From assembly GCA_029266525.1 (NCBI GenBank), contig JAQSWQ010000017.1, positions 1 through 56,897 of the forward strand: a stretch of 56,897 nt of DNA, read 5' to 3'. How positions within the stretch are numbered: the stretch's first letter is position 1; each line of letters begins with the position of its first letter. Below the pieces are notes generated by a model. It worked only from the letters and a program-made list of their open reading frames with translations. It searched no databases and was not told the origin of the DNA. This document shows, in pieces, positions 15,803 through 24,565 of the stretch. Origin of the DNA: Microvirga sp. (GTDB taxonomy: Bacteria > Pseudomonadota > Alphaproteobacteria > Rhizobiales > Beijerinckiaceae). Position numbers and translations under genes: made by a program.

Positions 15803-17093
15803 TTGGCTTCCCGCCATCCTGATGCTTGTGCTGTTCGCGCTTGACGTGCCGATCGCCTTCGCGATCGCGATCGCCGCGCTGTCGTTCTTCCTGATCGATG
15901 GCAACGTGCCGCTCAACATCTTCGTGCAGAAGATGGTGACCGCGACCGATTCCTACCCTCTTCTCGCGATTCCATTCTTCGTGCTCGCCGGCGCGATCAT
16001 GAACAAGGCGGGCATCACCGCCCGTCTGCTGGCCTTGGCCGACGCGATGGTCGGCCACATGACCGGTGCTCTCGCGCAGATGTGCACGGTGCTGGCGACG
16101 CTGCTCGGGGGGCTTACCGCCTCCTCAAGCGCCGATGCCGCCATGCTGGCCAAGGTGCTCGGACCGGAGATGGTGAAGGCCAACTACAGCCCCGCCTTCG
16201 CGGCAGTGATCACCTCCTGCGCGGCGATCATCACCGCCCTGATCCCGCCCTCGATCGGGTTGATCATCTACGGCTACATCGCCGACGTCTCGATCGGGCG
16301 CCTGTTCATCGGCGGCGTGGTGCCGGGCCTCCTGCTCGCAGCTTCGCTGATGGCTGTCACCTCCCTGATCGCAAGGAAGCGGGGCTACCTGCCGGTGCGG
16401 GAGCATTTCGTCGGAACGGCAGAGCTCGGACGCACCTTCCGCGACGCGCTTTGGGCGCTCTCCGTCCCGGTCTTTATCGTGGTCGGCATCCGCTACGGCA
16501 TCTTCACGCCAACCGAAGCGGGCGCGATTACCGTCCTCTACACGGTCCTGGTCGGCCGATTTGCCTATGGCACCCTGCGATTCGCCGACCTGCCGCGCGT
16601 GATGAAGGAGACAGCGCTCGACACCAGCTCCGTGATGCTGATGATCTGCGCGGCTTCTGCCTTCGGCTTCTATCTCGCCTGGGAGCGTATTCCGCCTCAG
16701 ATGGCGGCCTGGCTCGTCTCGCTGACTAGCGAGCCGGTTTCGCTGTTGCTGCTGATCAATGTCTTGCTCATCGTGCTGGGCACCGCGGTTGAGGGCACCT
16801 CGGCCCTGATCATCCTCACGCCGATCTTCGTGCCGATCCTCGTGAAGCTCGGCATCGACCCGGTGCATTTCGGCATCGTCCTGGTCACCAACCTGACTAT
16901 TGCCGGGGTTACGCCGCCCGTCGGCCAGATGATGTTCATCTCGTCGCAGGTGCTGAGGGTGCCCATGGAAGATTACACGATCGAGGTCCTCCCCTTCCTC
17001 GGGGCCATGCTCGTGGTTCTTCTGGCTCTGAGCCTGTTCCCGCAGTTGACCCTGTTCCTACCCGATCTCGTCTATGGCAAGGCCCTTGGCTAA
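15792..17093 (+). CDS. dctM: TRAP transporter large permease (DctM-like)
   Basis: A 433-residue inner-membrane protein with about 12 hydrophobic segments. DctM hallmarks are visible: 'YPLLAIPFFVLAGAIMN' near the start, 'GGLTASSSADAAML' in the middle, and 'GIVLVTNLTIAGVTPPVG' near the end. It forms the sodium-driven channel with DctQ. Overlap with the small permease gene implies co-translation. A hairpin about 60 bases after the stop may end the transcript. Confidence 0.92.
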   Translation: MWADWLPAILMLVLFALDVPIAFAIAIAALSFFLIDGNVPLNIFVQKMVTATDSYPLLAIPFFVLAGAIMNKAGITARLLALADAMVGHMTGALAQMCTVLATLLGGLTASSSADAAMLAKVLGPEMVKANYSPAFAAVITSCAAIITALIPPSIGLIIYGYIADVSIGRLFIGGVVPGLLLAASLMAVTSLIARKRGYLPVREHFVGTAELGRTFRDALWALSVPVFIVVGIRYGIFTPTEAGAITVLYTVLVGRFAYGTLRFADLPRVMKETALDTSSVMLMICAASAFGFYLAWERIPPQMAAWLVSLTSEPVSLLLLINVLLIVLGTAVEGTSALIILTPIFVPILVKLGIDPVHFGIVLVTNLTIAGVTPPVGQMMFISSQVLRVPMEDYTIEVLPFLGAMLVVLLALSLFPQLTLFLPDLVYGKALG

Positions 17094-17155
17094 GCAGGAC
17101 TGGGTGACCGATGCGGCCTCGGCGGACGCGGAACAGGCAGGCACCAGCCGGATGG

Positions 17156-17187
17156 GCGCTTGGACTGGGGGATGCTCCCCCAAGCGC
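17156..17187 (+). terminator. Inverted repeat after the TRAP operon, possible terminator
   Basis: gcgctt (17156-17161) pairs with aagcgc (17182-17187), and inside it ggggga pairs with tccccc around a 3-base loop, with a short bulge. There is no T-run after it, so rho-independent termination is uncertain. The rest of 17094-17514 holds only repeat copy C. Confidence 0.4.
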
Positions 17188-17236
17188 ATGAAGCGCCGTC
17201 CGGACTCCCTAGAGCCAGAGTCCTTACGGCCGCTTG

Positions 17237-17296
17237 TGGCACAAAGCGGGGGTGAGGCTTTGGTCTGCTTAGGCCTCGAAAGCGGACGTTCGCGCC
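17237..17296 (+). repeat. Intergenic repeat, copy C of four
   Basis: 60 bases beginning tggcacaaagcgggggtg and containing 'ggctttggtctgcttaggc' and 'cgaaagcggacgttcgcgcc'. This copy looks closest to the four-copy consensus in its right half. It lies between the TRAP operon and the small secreted protein gene. Confidence 0.65.
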
Positions 17297-17514
17297 GCCG
17301 CAATTTCCTAAGCCATCCCCATCGCGGCTCGCAGCGATCATGCGAGAGGCCGAAGTATCAAGCCGAAGATAGACCGGATCGAGCTTCACCCGCGGTAGCT
17401 GGCGTTTCTCGAAGGACCGCCAATTTCTCCGCCATCGTCTCGAATTGTGGACGCTGGCGTTACCGGGCGTGAACGCCTGTCGACACATCCTACGACTCTG
17501 CTGAGGGCTCTCGC

Positions 17515-18042
17515 ATGCGGTTTATCAGTATGGCTGCGGCCGCCCTCTGCTGCGTGGGGCTTGTGAGTGATCCGGTCGAAGCTCGCGGCCGTGGCCGCAG
17601 CATCGGCACCGCGTGGAAGGCGACGCGTGTGGTCGTCGTCCCCGTTCCTCCATCTCCTCGTGAGACTCAGGATACAGCTGCCCCCTCGACGCAGAACGCA
17701 AGGGAACGCTCGGCTCCGGGAGGCTTTAACGGCATATACTCCAACGGCGGTGGCGCTGGTGTTCCGGTCAACTCTGTGTCCGCTCCACTCGTGAGCGCGG
17801 TCCCGGGCACGAGGCCGATGCCCGATGTCCCGCCGCTCGCGCCGGCGATCAAGCAAGAGCCTTCGTCCAACGCCAAGACGGCCGAAACTGCGCCGGCCGC
17901 TGCCAACGACGAGCATGCGCCCCGTCGCTCCCGCGCTGTCGCCCCTGTGTTCCGGGTGCATGCAGCCCCGGAGCGCGCATATTACAGGGTGAAGCCTTGC
18001 GACTCGAGGGGACCAGGCGACCTATTCTGCTCTGTTAACTGA
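17515..18042 (+). CDS. Small proline/alanine-rich secreted protein, unknown function
   Basis: A 175-residue predicted exported protein. Residues 1-23 form a signal peptide ('MAAAALCCVGLVS', then 'VEARG'). The rest is low-complexity, rich in Pro, Ala and Ser, with two Cys near the C-terminus ('KPCDS' and 'LFCSVN') that could form a disulfide. A GAGGG site lies about 10 bases upstream of the ATG. It stands alone, with repeat copy C before it and 166 bases before the next frame. Such alphaproteobacterial envelope proteins are common, but I assign no function. Confidence 0.6.
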   Translation: MRFISMAAAALCCVGLVSDPVEARGRGRSIGTAWKATRVVVVPVPPSPRETQDTAAPSTQNARERSAPGGFNGIYSNGGGAGVPVNSVSAPLVSAVPGTRPMPDVPPLAPAIKQEPSSNAKTAETAPAAANDEHAPRRSRAVAPVFRVHAAPERAYYRVKPCDSRGPGDLFCSVN

Positions 18043-18292
18043 GCGGGCGCGCACTCCGCGAGCGCTTCTGGCTTCTTGTGATCGCGCGCGCCTTCACCCG
18101 AAAGCTCAGAGCGCTCGCCTACCAAGGTGCTGCGTGCTGCCCGAATGGGCTATCGGGCCATGCAGGCGAATGGCCGCCAGGATGATGCTGCGCGCGTGAC
18201 CCGGACTGGTGCCGCCCCTCGTCGGCCGCCTTGCGCGGCGCTGCGCCGCCTGTTTAATCAACTTGCTTGAGCAATTCCAGAAGGCGCGAGCG

Positions 18293-19534
18293 GTGCGGGA
18301 TAGCGGGGCGGCTCTGCGGATCGGCTTCTTGGGGGCCGGCTTTATGGCGCAATTTCATTTGCGCTCGCTGCTCGGCGTGCGGAATGCGGTCGCCGCCGGC
18401 GTGGTTTCCGCCACTCCGGCTCGGCGGGAGGCCTTCGCTGCCGCTGCCGACTTGTCGGGCCTCGGCCCGTGCACGGCCTTTGCGAGCCTCGAGGCGATGC
18501 TGAGCTCCGGAGCGATCGACGCGGTCTGGATCGCGAGCCCGAACCACACCCGCCTCGATGCCATGCGCGAGATCCATGCGGCGCGGCGCGAGGGCCGGAC
18601 CTCGGTCTTCGCGATCGCCTGCGAGAAGCCGCTTGCGCGGACCCTCGCCGAGGCGCGCGAGATGCTTCGGCTGGCGGAGGATGCGGGCCTGCTGCACGGC
18701 TATCTCGAGAATCAGCTCTTCTCGACGGCGGTTCAGCGAGGCCGCGACATCATATGGCGTCGTGCCGTGCCGAACAGCGGCCGCCCCTACCTCGCCCGAG
18801 CGACCGAGGAGCATTCCGGCCCCCACGAGCCGTGGTTCTGGGACGGGCAGCGCCAGGGCGGCGGCGTTCTGTCCGACATGATGTGTCATTCGGTCGAGGT
18901 CGCCCGGTTCCTGCTCACCGCTCCCGGCGAGCCGCGCGACCGGCTGAAGCTCGTCAGCGCGAACGGCACGGTCTCCACGCTGAAATGGCGGCGCCCGCAT
19001 TACGCGGACCTTCTGCGCCGCCGCACCGGCGGCGAGATCGACTATGCGCGCCGGCCGGCCGAGGACTTCGCCCGCGGCCTCATCACGCTGGAGGATCCGG
19101 ACGGCAATCGGGCGGTGATCGAGGCGACCACCTCCTGGGCCTATGTGGGGCCGGGCCTCCGGATCACGCTCGAGCTGCTCGGTCCCGAATACGCGATGGA
19201 GTTCAACTCCCTGGCGACGGGCCTGAAGGTCTTCCTGTCGCGGGAGGTCACCGGCAGCGCCGGCGAGGATCTGGTTGAGAAGCAGAACGCCGAGCAGGGG
19301 CTGATGCCCGTGCTCGAGGACGAGCCCGGAATCTACGGCTACACGCTGGAGAACCGACACTTCGTCGAGCGCTTCCGCGCCCGGCAAAGCCCCGACGAGA
19401 CCTTCGCCGACGGGGTGGCGGTCGTCGAGATGCTGATGGCCCTCTACCGCTCGGCCGAGCTCGAGCGCACCGTCATGCTGCCCGATCCGGAGCTCGAGAC
19501 CTATGTGCCGCCCGTCGCACGACCCGAGAGCTGA
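18293..19534 (+). CDS. Gfo/Idh/MocA-family NAD(P)-dependent dehydrogenase (first copy)
   Basis: About 413 residues. It is a sugar or cyclitol dehydrogenase of the Gfo/Idh/MocA family, likely cytosolic. The Rossmann motif 'RIGFLGAGFMAQFH' is near the start, 'IASPNHTRLDAM' follows, and the conserved Lys is in 'ACEKPLARTLAEA' (the EKP motif). 'SDMMCHSVEVARF' holds the usual active-site His. A GTG at 18293 gives a normal N-terminus; the frame is open to a GTG at 18209, which would add 28 residues of doubtful value. It opens the sugar-type ABC operon and is unusually long compared with about 350 for most members. Confidence 0.85.
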   Translation: MRDSGAALRIGFLGAGFMAQFHLRSLLGVRNAVAAGVVSATPARREAFAAAADLSGLGPCTAFASLEAMLSSGAIDAVWIASPNHTRLDAMREIHAARREGRTSVFAIACEKPLARTLAEAREMLRLAEDAGLLHGYLENQLFSTAVQRGRDIIWRRAVPNSGRPYLARATEEHSGPHEPWFWDGQRQGGGVLSDMMCHSVEVARFLLTAPGEPRDRLKLVSANGTVSTLKWRRPHYADLLRRRTGGEIDYARRPAEDFARGLITLEDPDGNRAVIEATTSWAYVGPGLRITLELLGPEYAMEFNSLATGLKVFLSREVTGSAGEDLVEKQNAEQGLMPVLEDEPGIYGYTLENRHFVERFRARQSPDETFADGVAVVEMLMALYRSAELERTVMLPDPELETYVPPVARPES

Positions 19535-19553
19535 AGAACCGGAGGAGGAACCC

Positions 19554-20786
19554 ATGACCGGCTTGACCCGTCGCTCCGCCATCGGCGGCTTGGCCGCTTT
19601 CGGCGCCGCCAGGCCCGCGCTGGCACAGAGCCAGACCACGATCCGCATTGCCTATCCCGCCTGGGACAGCAAGCAGCAGGAACAGGCGGTGACGGGGATC
19701 TTCCGGGCCTACGAGGCCCAGAACCCGAGTGTGAAGATCGAGTTGATCTCGCTGCCCTTCCCTGCTCTGCGGCAGCGGCTGGTGGTCTCGGCCCGCGCCG
19801 GCGATCCGCCTGACGTCGCCTACATGGACGGCCGCTGGGTGCCGGAAATGGCGGCTCCCGGCCTGCTGCTGGACATCACCGAGCAGGCGGCGAAGCTCGA
19901 TCGGTCGGACTGGTACGACGAGCCTTGGCGGGGCGCGGAGCTCCGCGGCCGCATCTTCGCCGTGCCCGACCGCATCGACCCCTGGCTCGTCTACTACAAC
20001 ACCGACCACTTCCAGAAAGCCGGGATCACCCGGTTCCCCGCCACCATGGCCGAACTCGCCGAGACAGCGAAGAAGCTCACCGGAGACGGCGTCTACGGCT
20101 GGGGGCTGATCGGGGCGAAGGATCCGAGCCTGATCAGCCGTTTCATCAACTTTCTCTACGCTCACCACGGCGATCTCCTGACGCCGGACGGCAAGCGCTC
20201 CGCCTTTAGCCAACCCGAGGCCGTCGAGGCGCTACGCTTCTACACCGACCTCCTCGTGAAGCATAAGGCTGCCCAGCCCTCGGCCATGGCGAACGGCCTC
20301 AACGAGGTCAACCAACTGTTCATGGCTGGCCGGGTCTCGATGATCATTGACGGTCCCTGGCGGATGGGCACGCTGCGGGAGCAAGCGCCGAACCTGAAAT
20401 GGGCCGTCGCGCAGCTGCCGCCCGCGGCCGGCAAGAGCCCGCGCTTCCTCACGTCCTCCTGGTACTATGCGCTGTTCCGAGGCGGGAAGAACCACGAGCA
20501 GACGGCCAAGTTCGTCGAGTTCCTGCTGCGCCCTGAGAACATGGCGAAGAGCGTGGTCACACTGCCGGCGCGGAAGTCGGCGGCCAAGGACCCGCGCTTC
20601 CACACCCCCGAGTACCAGCCCTGGGCAGCCGCGGTGCCGCACGCGGTTCCGTTTACGGTGACGGATAAGTTTACGGAGATCGCCGACGTCGTCGGCGATG
20701 CCGTGCAGCAGGTTCTCGGCGGCCGGGCCACGGCCGAGGCGGCGGCGGCGGAAGCGAGCCGTCGAATCGACACGCTTGTCGGCTGA
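19554..20786 (+). CDS. Extracellular solute-binding protein of a sugar-type ABC importer
   Basis: 410 residues of the MalE-like family 1. A twin-arginine-like start 'TRRSAIGGLAAFG' with cleavage near 'ALAQ' (residue 24) suggests Tat export. The mature part begins 'TTIRIAYPAWDSK' and contains 'LVVSARAGDPPDVAYMDG' and 'FMAGRVSMIIDGPWRMG', both typical of sugar-binding proteins. The ATG follows an excellent ggaggagga site at 19541-19549. It lies between two Gfo/Idh/MocA genes and before its permeases. Confidence 0.88.
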   Translation: MTGLTRRSAIGGLAAFGAARPALAQSQTTIRIAYPAWDSKQQEQAVTGIFRAYEAQNPSVKIELISLPFPALRQRLVVSARAGDPPDVAYMDGRWVPEMAAPGLLLDITEQAAKLDRSDWYDEPWRGAELRGRIFAVPDRIDPWLVYYNTDHFQKAGITRFPATMAELAETAKKLTGDGVYGWGLIGAKDPSLISRFINFLYAHHGDLLTPDGKRSAFSQPEAVEALRFYTDLLVKHKAAQPSAMANGLNEVNQLFMAGRVSMIIDGPWRMGTLREQAPNLKWAVAQLPPAAGKSPRFLTSSWYYALFRGGKNHEQTAKFVEFLLRPENMAKSVVTLPARKSAAKDPRFHTPEYQPWAAAVPHAVPFTVTDKFTEIADVVGDAVQQVLGGRATAEAAAAEASRRIDTLVG

Positions 20787-20789
20787 CGC

Positions 20790-21830
20790 ATGCCGAATGC
20801 ACCGGTGCGCGTCGCCATGCTCGGAACCGGCTTCATTGCCGAGTTCCGGGCGCAGGTCTATGCCCGCCTGCAAGGGGCGAAGGTGGTTTCGGTTCTCGGG
20901 CGCGACCGGACGAAAGCCGACGCCTTCGCCGGCCGCGCCCGGATCGCGCACGCCGCCACGAGCTGGGACGCGCTGATCGAGGGGCCGTCCTTCGACGCCG
21001 TTGACGTCTGCCTGCCCAATAACCGGCACCTGGAATACGTGCTACTCGCAGCCGAGGCGGGCAAGCACGTGCTTTGCGAGAAGCCGCTCGGCCTCACCGA
21101 GGATGAAGCGAAGAGCATGCTCGCCGCAGTCGAGAAGGCGGGCGTGATCCACGCCTACGGCGAGAACATGATCTACGCGCCGGATTTCCGCGAGATCCTG
21201 GACATCGTCGCGCAGGGAACGATCGGCCGTCCCTTGTGGATCCGCGGCCGGGAGGCCCATTTCGGGCCGCACTCACCATGGTTCTGGAAGAAGGCGGAAT
21301 CCGGCGGCGGCGCGCTCATCGACATGGGCTGCCACCTGATTGCGGTGATCAACGCGCTGCTCGGCGAGACGCCCGAAGCCGTGCTCTGCCACGCCCCCAC
21401 GCTCTACCACGGCACCGATTGCGAGGATGTCGTCGTAGCGCTGATGCGCTATCCGGGCGGCGCGCTCGGCCAGTGCGAAGCGTCCTGGATACAGCGCGGC
21501 GGCATGCAGGTCACGCTCGAGATCTCGGGCGAGGACGGCATGGTCACCTACGACCGCTCGGGGCTCACGCAGCCGATCAAGGTCTTCGCCCGCAACCAGA
21601 CGCAGCGCTACTTTAGCGAGAAGGTCGAGAGCGACCGGGGCTGGCTGTTCCCCACCGTCGACGAGTACTGGCGCTACGGCTACTACGACCAGATCCGCCA
21701 CTTTGTCGAATGCATCCAGACCGGCGCCACGCCCAAGGTGACCTTTGCCGACGGCGTGGTCGTGAACCGCATCATGGACGCCGCCTATGCTTCGGCGCGA
21801 ACCGGCGGCTGGCAACCGATCGCAGCCTGA
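20790..21830 (+). CDS. Gfo/Idh/MocA-family NAD(P)-dependent dehydrogenase (second copy)
   Basis: 346 residues, the normal length for the family. 'RVAMLGTGFIAEFRAQ' is the cofactor motif at 6-21, 'VCLPNNRHLEYVL' follows, 'CEKPLGLTEDEAK' has the catalytic Lys, and 'IDMGCHLIAVINALLG' has the active-site His. It shares only family-level features with the first copy, so the pair probably performs successive steps (for example oxidation and reduction at different carbons) instead of being a recent duplicate. It begins three bases after the binding-protein stop. Confidence 0.87.
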   Translation: MPNAPVRVAMLGTGFIAEFRAQVYARLQGAKVVSVLGRDRTKADAFAGRARIAHAATSWDALIEGPSFDAVDVCLPNNRHLEYVLLAAEAGKHVLCEKPLGLTEDEAKSMLAAVEKAGVIHAYGENMIYAPDFREILDIVAQGTIGRPLWIRGREAHFGPHSPWFWKKAESGGGALIDMGCHLIAVINALLGETPEAVLCHAPTLYHGTDCEDVVVALMRYPGGALGQCEASWIQRGGMQVTLEISGEDGMVTYDRSGLTQPIKVFARNQTQRYFSEKVESDRGWLFPTVDEYWRYGYYDQIRHFVECIQTGATPKVTFADGVVVNRIMDAAYASARTGGWQPIAA

Positions 21831-21833
21831 GCC

Positions 21834-22721
21834 GTGCGGCCCCTGAGCGCGACCCTCAAGGGTTATCTCTTCGCCGCGCCGCTGCTGGCCGTCCTCTCTG
21901 CGGCCGTGCTCCTGCCGGCGCTCTATAACGCGGCGCTGGCGTTCTGGCGCTACGACGCCATGCGCGACGCCTGGCGTTTCGCGGGCCTCTCGAACTTCGT
22001 CGCGCTCATGGAGGCGCCGGCGTTCTCGAACGCCGTCGCGGTGACGACGATCTGGGTGATCGGCAACGTCAGCCTTCAGCTCGCGCTCGGCATGGCGGTG
22101 GCGCTGGCGCTCAACACCGTCACGCGCCTTCGCGCCTTCTACAACGGCGTCGTGATGGTGCCCTGGGTGTCGTCCTTCGTGGTCGTGGCGATCGTTTTCC
22201 TCTGGCTCTACCATCCCGAGCTCGGCGTCCTGAACGATCTGCTCCTGCGCCTGAAGCTCGTTGAGCAGCCGATCGCCTGGCTCGGCTACCCTGGCCTCGC
22301 GCAGGGCTCGCTCATCCTTGCCAACACCTGGAAGTTCTTCCCGCTCGTCACCATAACCCTCTTCGCGGGCCTGCAGACCATTCCGAGGGAGCTCGTCGAG
22401 GCGGCCCGCATTGACGGCGCGAGCCAGGTTCAGACCCTCCGTTTCGTGGTTGTGCCGATGCTCGCGCCCTCGATTGCGACGGCGGTGCTGCTGGCCGCAA
22501 TCTGGGCCTTCAACGCCTTCACGCTCGCCATCATCATGACCGGCGGCGGGCCGCTGCGGGCCACCGAGGTGATCGGGCTCTACATCTACAAGGTCGCATT
22601 CGACGCCTTCAACTTCGGGATGGCGGCCGCGGCTTCGCTGCTTCTGTTCGTGGTCATCCTCGTCATCACGCTCCTGTATCTGCGCGTGGCCGACCCGGTT
22701 CAGAGCGGAGGCGAGCAATGA
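21834..22721 (+). CDS. Sugar ABC transporter permease (MalF/UgpA-like)
   Basis: 295 residues with six predicted membrane helices and the EAA loop 'VEAARIDGASQVQTLRFV' at about 186-203. The start is a GTG at 21834, three bases after the previous stop. It overlaps the next permease by ATGA. Family substrates are mono- and oligosaccharides, glycerol-phosphate and similar. Confidence 0.88.
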   Translation: MRPLSATLKGYLFAAPLLAVLSAAVLLPALYNAALAFWRYDAMRDAWRFAGLSNFVALMEAPAFSNAVAVTTIWVIGNVSLQLALGMAVALALNTVTRLRAFYNGVVMVPWVSSFVVVAIVFLWLYHPELGVLNDLLLRLKLVEQPIAWLGYPGLAQGSLILANTWKFFPLVTITLFAGLQTIPRELVEAARIDGASQVQTLRFVVVPMLAPSIATAVLLAAIWAFNAFTLAIIMTGGGPLRATEVIGLYIYKVAFDAFNFGMAAAASLLLFVVILVITLLYLRVADPVQSGGEQ

Positions 22722-23548
22722 ACCCATCGCGCTCGGTCATGGCCTCGGCCCACGCCGTGCTGATCGCGACGACGGTCTTCGTACTCTTCCCCTATGCCTG
22801 GATGCTCGTCACCAGCATCAAGCCCGTCGCGGACGCGGTCGCCTTTCCGGTGCGCTGGATTCCTCAGACGACGACGCTGGAGAACTACACGGCGATCCTG
22901 TCCGACCCGCGCTTCCTGCGCTCCGTTCTCAACAGCACGATCGTGGCGGTGGTCGTGACGACGCTGAGCCTCGCGCTCGCGGTGCCGGCCGCCTACGGCC
23001 TGACCCGCCTGGTGCGCGGCGGAGGACGGCCGGTCTTGGTCGGCATCCTGGCCTCGCAATTCTTTCCGCCGATGGTGTTCTTCGTTCCTTTCTACATCAT
23101 CCTGCAGCATGCCGGGCTGTTGAACACCTTGAGCGGGCTCGTCTTCGCCTATCTCTCCGTCACCCTGCCGATCTGCACCTGGATGGTGTCGACCTCACTG
23201 CGCGGCATCCCGATCGAAATCGAGGAGGCGGCGCGGGTAGACGGCTGCACGGAGCTCCAGGTGTTGGGCAAAGTGGTCCTGCCGATCGCCACGCCGGGAG
23301 TGGTGACCGCAGGCGTGTTCTCGTTCGTGCTGTCGTGGCAGGAGTATATCTTCGCGCTTCTCTACACGACGACCGAGCGCGCGCAGACCGCGCCGGTGCT
23401 CCTGTTCTACCTCCTCGGACAGCACCAAATCGACTACGCGCGGCTCATGGCGGCGGCGGTGCTCCTCAGCATTCCGATCGCTGTCCCGTTCGCGGTCATT
23501 CAGCGCATATACCGCTCGGGACTGGCCGAAGGCGGATTGAAGGGCTGA
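22718..23548 (+). CDS. Sugar ABC transporter permease (MalG/UgpE-like)
   Basis: 276 residues with six predicted helices and the EAA loop 'IEEAARVDGCTELQVLGKV' in the second half. It is the partner of the upstream permease and is translationally coupled to it. No ATP-binding protein gene follows, although the layout (binding protein, two permeases) would normally include one. Confidence 0.88.
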   Translation: MNPSRSVMASAHAVLIATTVFVLFPYAWMLVTSIKPVADAVAFPVRWIPQTTTLENYTAILSDPRFLRSVLNSTIVAVVVTTLSLALAVPAAYGLTRLVRGGGRPVLVGILASQFFPPMVFFVPFYIILQHAGLLNTLSGLVFAYLSVTLPICTWMVSTSLRGIPIEIEEAARVDGCTELQVLGKVVLPIATPGVVTAGVFSFVLSWQEYIFALLYTTTERAQTAPVLLFYLLGQHQIDYARLMAAAVLLSIPIAVPFAVIQRIYRSGLAEGGLKG

Positions 23549-23551
23549 CCC

Positions 23552-24565
23552 ATGATCGCGGGTTACATCGCGGAGCAGCCAAAGGTCATCGCACGTTGCC
23601 TCGCAGCCGCGCGTGCGTTCCGGCTTCCCTGGCCCGCGGACAGGTTCCGCGCCGTCGTGCTCGTCGGTAGCGGTTCTTCCTTCAACGCGCTTCAGACCGT
23701 GCGGCCGTGTTTCGTCGCGGCGCGGCGCGGGCCCGTGCTCGTCTTCGAGCCGCAGGATTTCGTGGCCGAGCTTCCGTCTGGAGTGTTGAACGGGGCGCTT
23801 GTCGTCGTGCTCTCGCAGAGCGGCGCAAGCGCGACCTCGGTTGCGGCGCTGGAAGCGAGCCGGGCGGCCGGCCTGCCGTCGCTCGCCGTGACCGCCGCCG
23901 CCCAATCGCCGCTCGCCTTGGGCGCCGAGCACGTCCTCGCGATGCCGATCGGTGACGAGCCGGTCGGGCCGAAGACCAAAGGCTTCCTCGGCTCGCTCGC
24001 GGCGCTGGTCGCGCTCGCCGAGTCGCTCGGCGCGCCGGTCTCGCCTCCGATCACGCCGCAAACGGTGAGCGCATTTATCGCCCCTGCCCGCGATGCCGCC
24101 GAGGCGCTCGCCGCCGAGCTCGGCGAGGTCGACTCGATAGTCGTCGCAGGCCGCCGCGCGCATCACGGGATCGCGCTTGAAGCGTCGCTCAAGATCGCCG
24201 AGATGGCCGGCATTCCGACCGCAGCCTTTCCGACCGAGGAGCTTCTGCACGGTCGTCTCCACGGCGTCACAGCGCGAAGCGTCGTGCTGATGATCTGCCG
24301 CGGATCCGAGGAGGTCGCGGAAGCAGAAGGTGTTCGCGCAGTGATGGCCCGGCACGGCTGCCGGGTGATCACGGTGAGCCCCTCCGGGAGAGATTGGCCG
24401 CGCGTCCCCGCGGGACCGGAGGCGCCCTGGGATACGCTGGCGCTCGCCATCCCCTTCCAGTGGCTCGCGGTCGCGCTCGCCGAGGCGAGGGGGTTGCGCC
24501 CGGAGGCGATGCGCTACGGCGCGCTTTCACGGGATCTCGCCATCAAGGTCCAGCACCCGCCATGA
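23552..24565 (+). CDS. SIS-domain sugar-phosphate isomerase/deglycase-like protein
   Basis: 337 residues with two SIS halves, similar to the isomerase part of glucosamine-6-phosphate synthase and to FrlB/AgaS-type enzymes. The first half has 'VGSGSSFNALQT' at 38-49 and 'LSQSGASATS' at 87-96, which bind sugar phosphate. The second has 'EASLKIAEMAGIPT' and 'TEELLHGR', the catalytic Glu/His region. The glutaminase domain of GlmS is absent. In this operon it would act on a phosphorylated amino sugar or glycated compound. It starts 3 bases after the permease stop and overlaps the ROK gene by ATGA. Confidence 0.83.
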   Translation: MIAGYIAEQPKVIARCLAAARAFRLPWPADRFRAVVLVGSGSSFNALQTVRPCFVAARRGPVLVFEPQDFVAELPSGVLNGALVVVLSQSGASATSVAALEASRAAGLPSLAVTAAAQSPLALGAEHVLAMPIGDEPVGPKTKGFLGSLAALVALAESLGAPVSPPITPQTVSAFIAPARDAAEALAAELGEVDSIVVAGRRAHHGIALEASLKIAEMAGIPTAAFPTEELLHGRLHGVTARSVVLMICRGSEEVAEAEGVRAVMARHGCRVITVSPSGRDWPRVPAGPEAPWDTLALAIPFQWLAVALAEARGLRPEAMRYGALSRDLAIKVQHPP

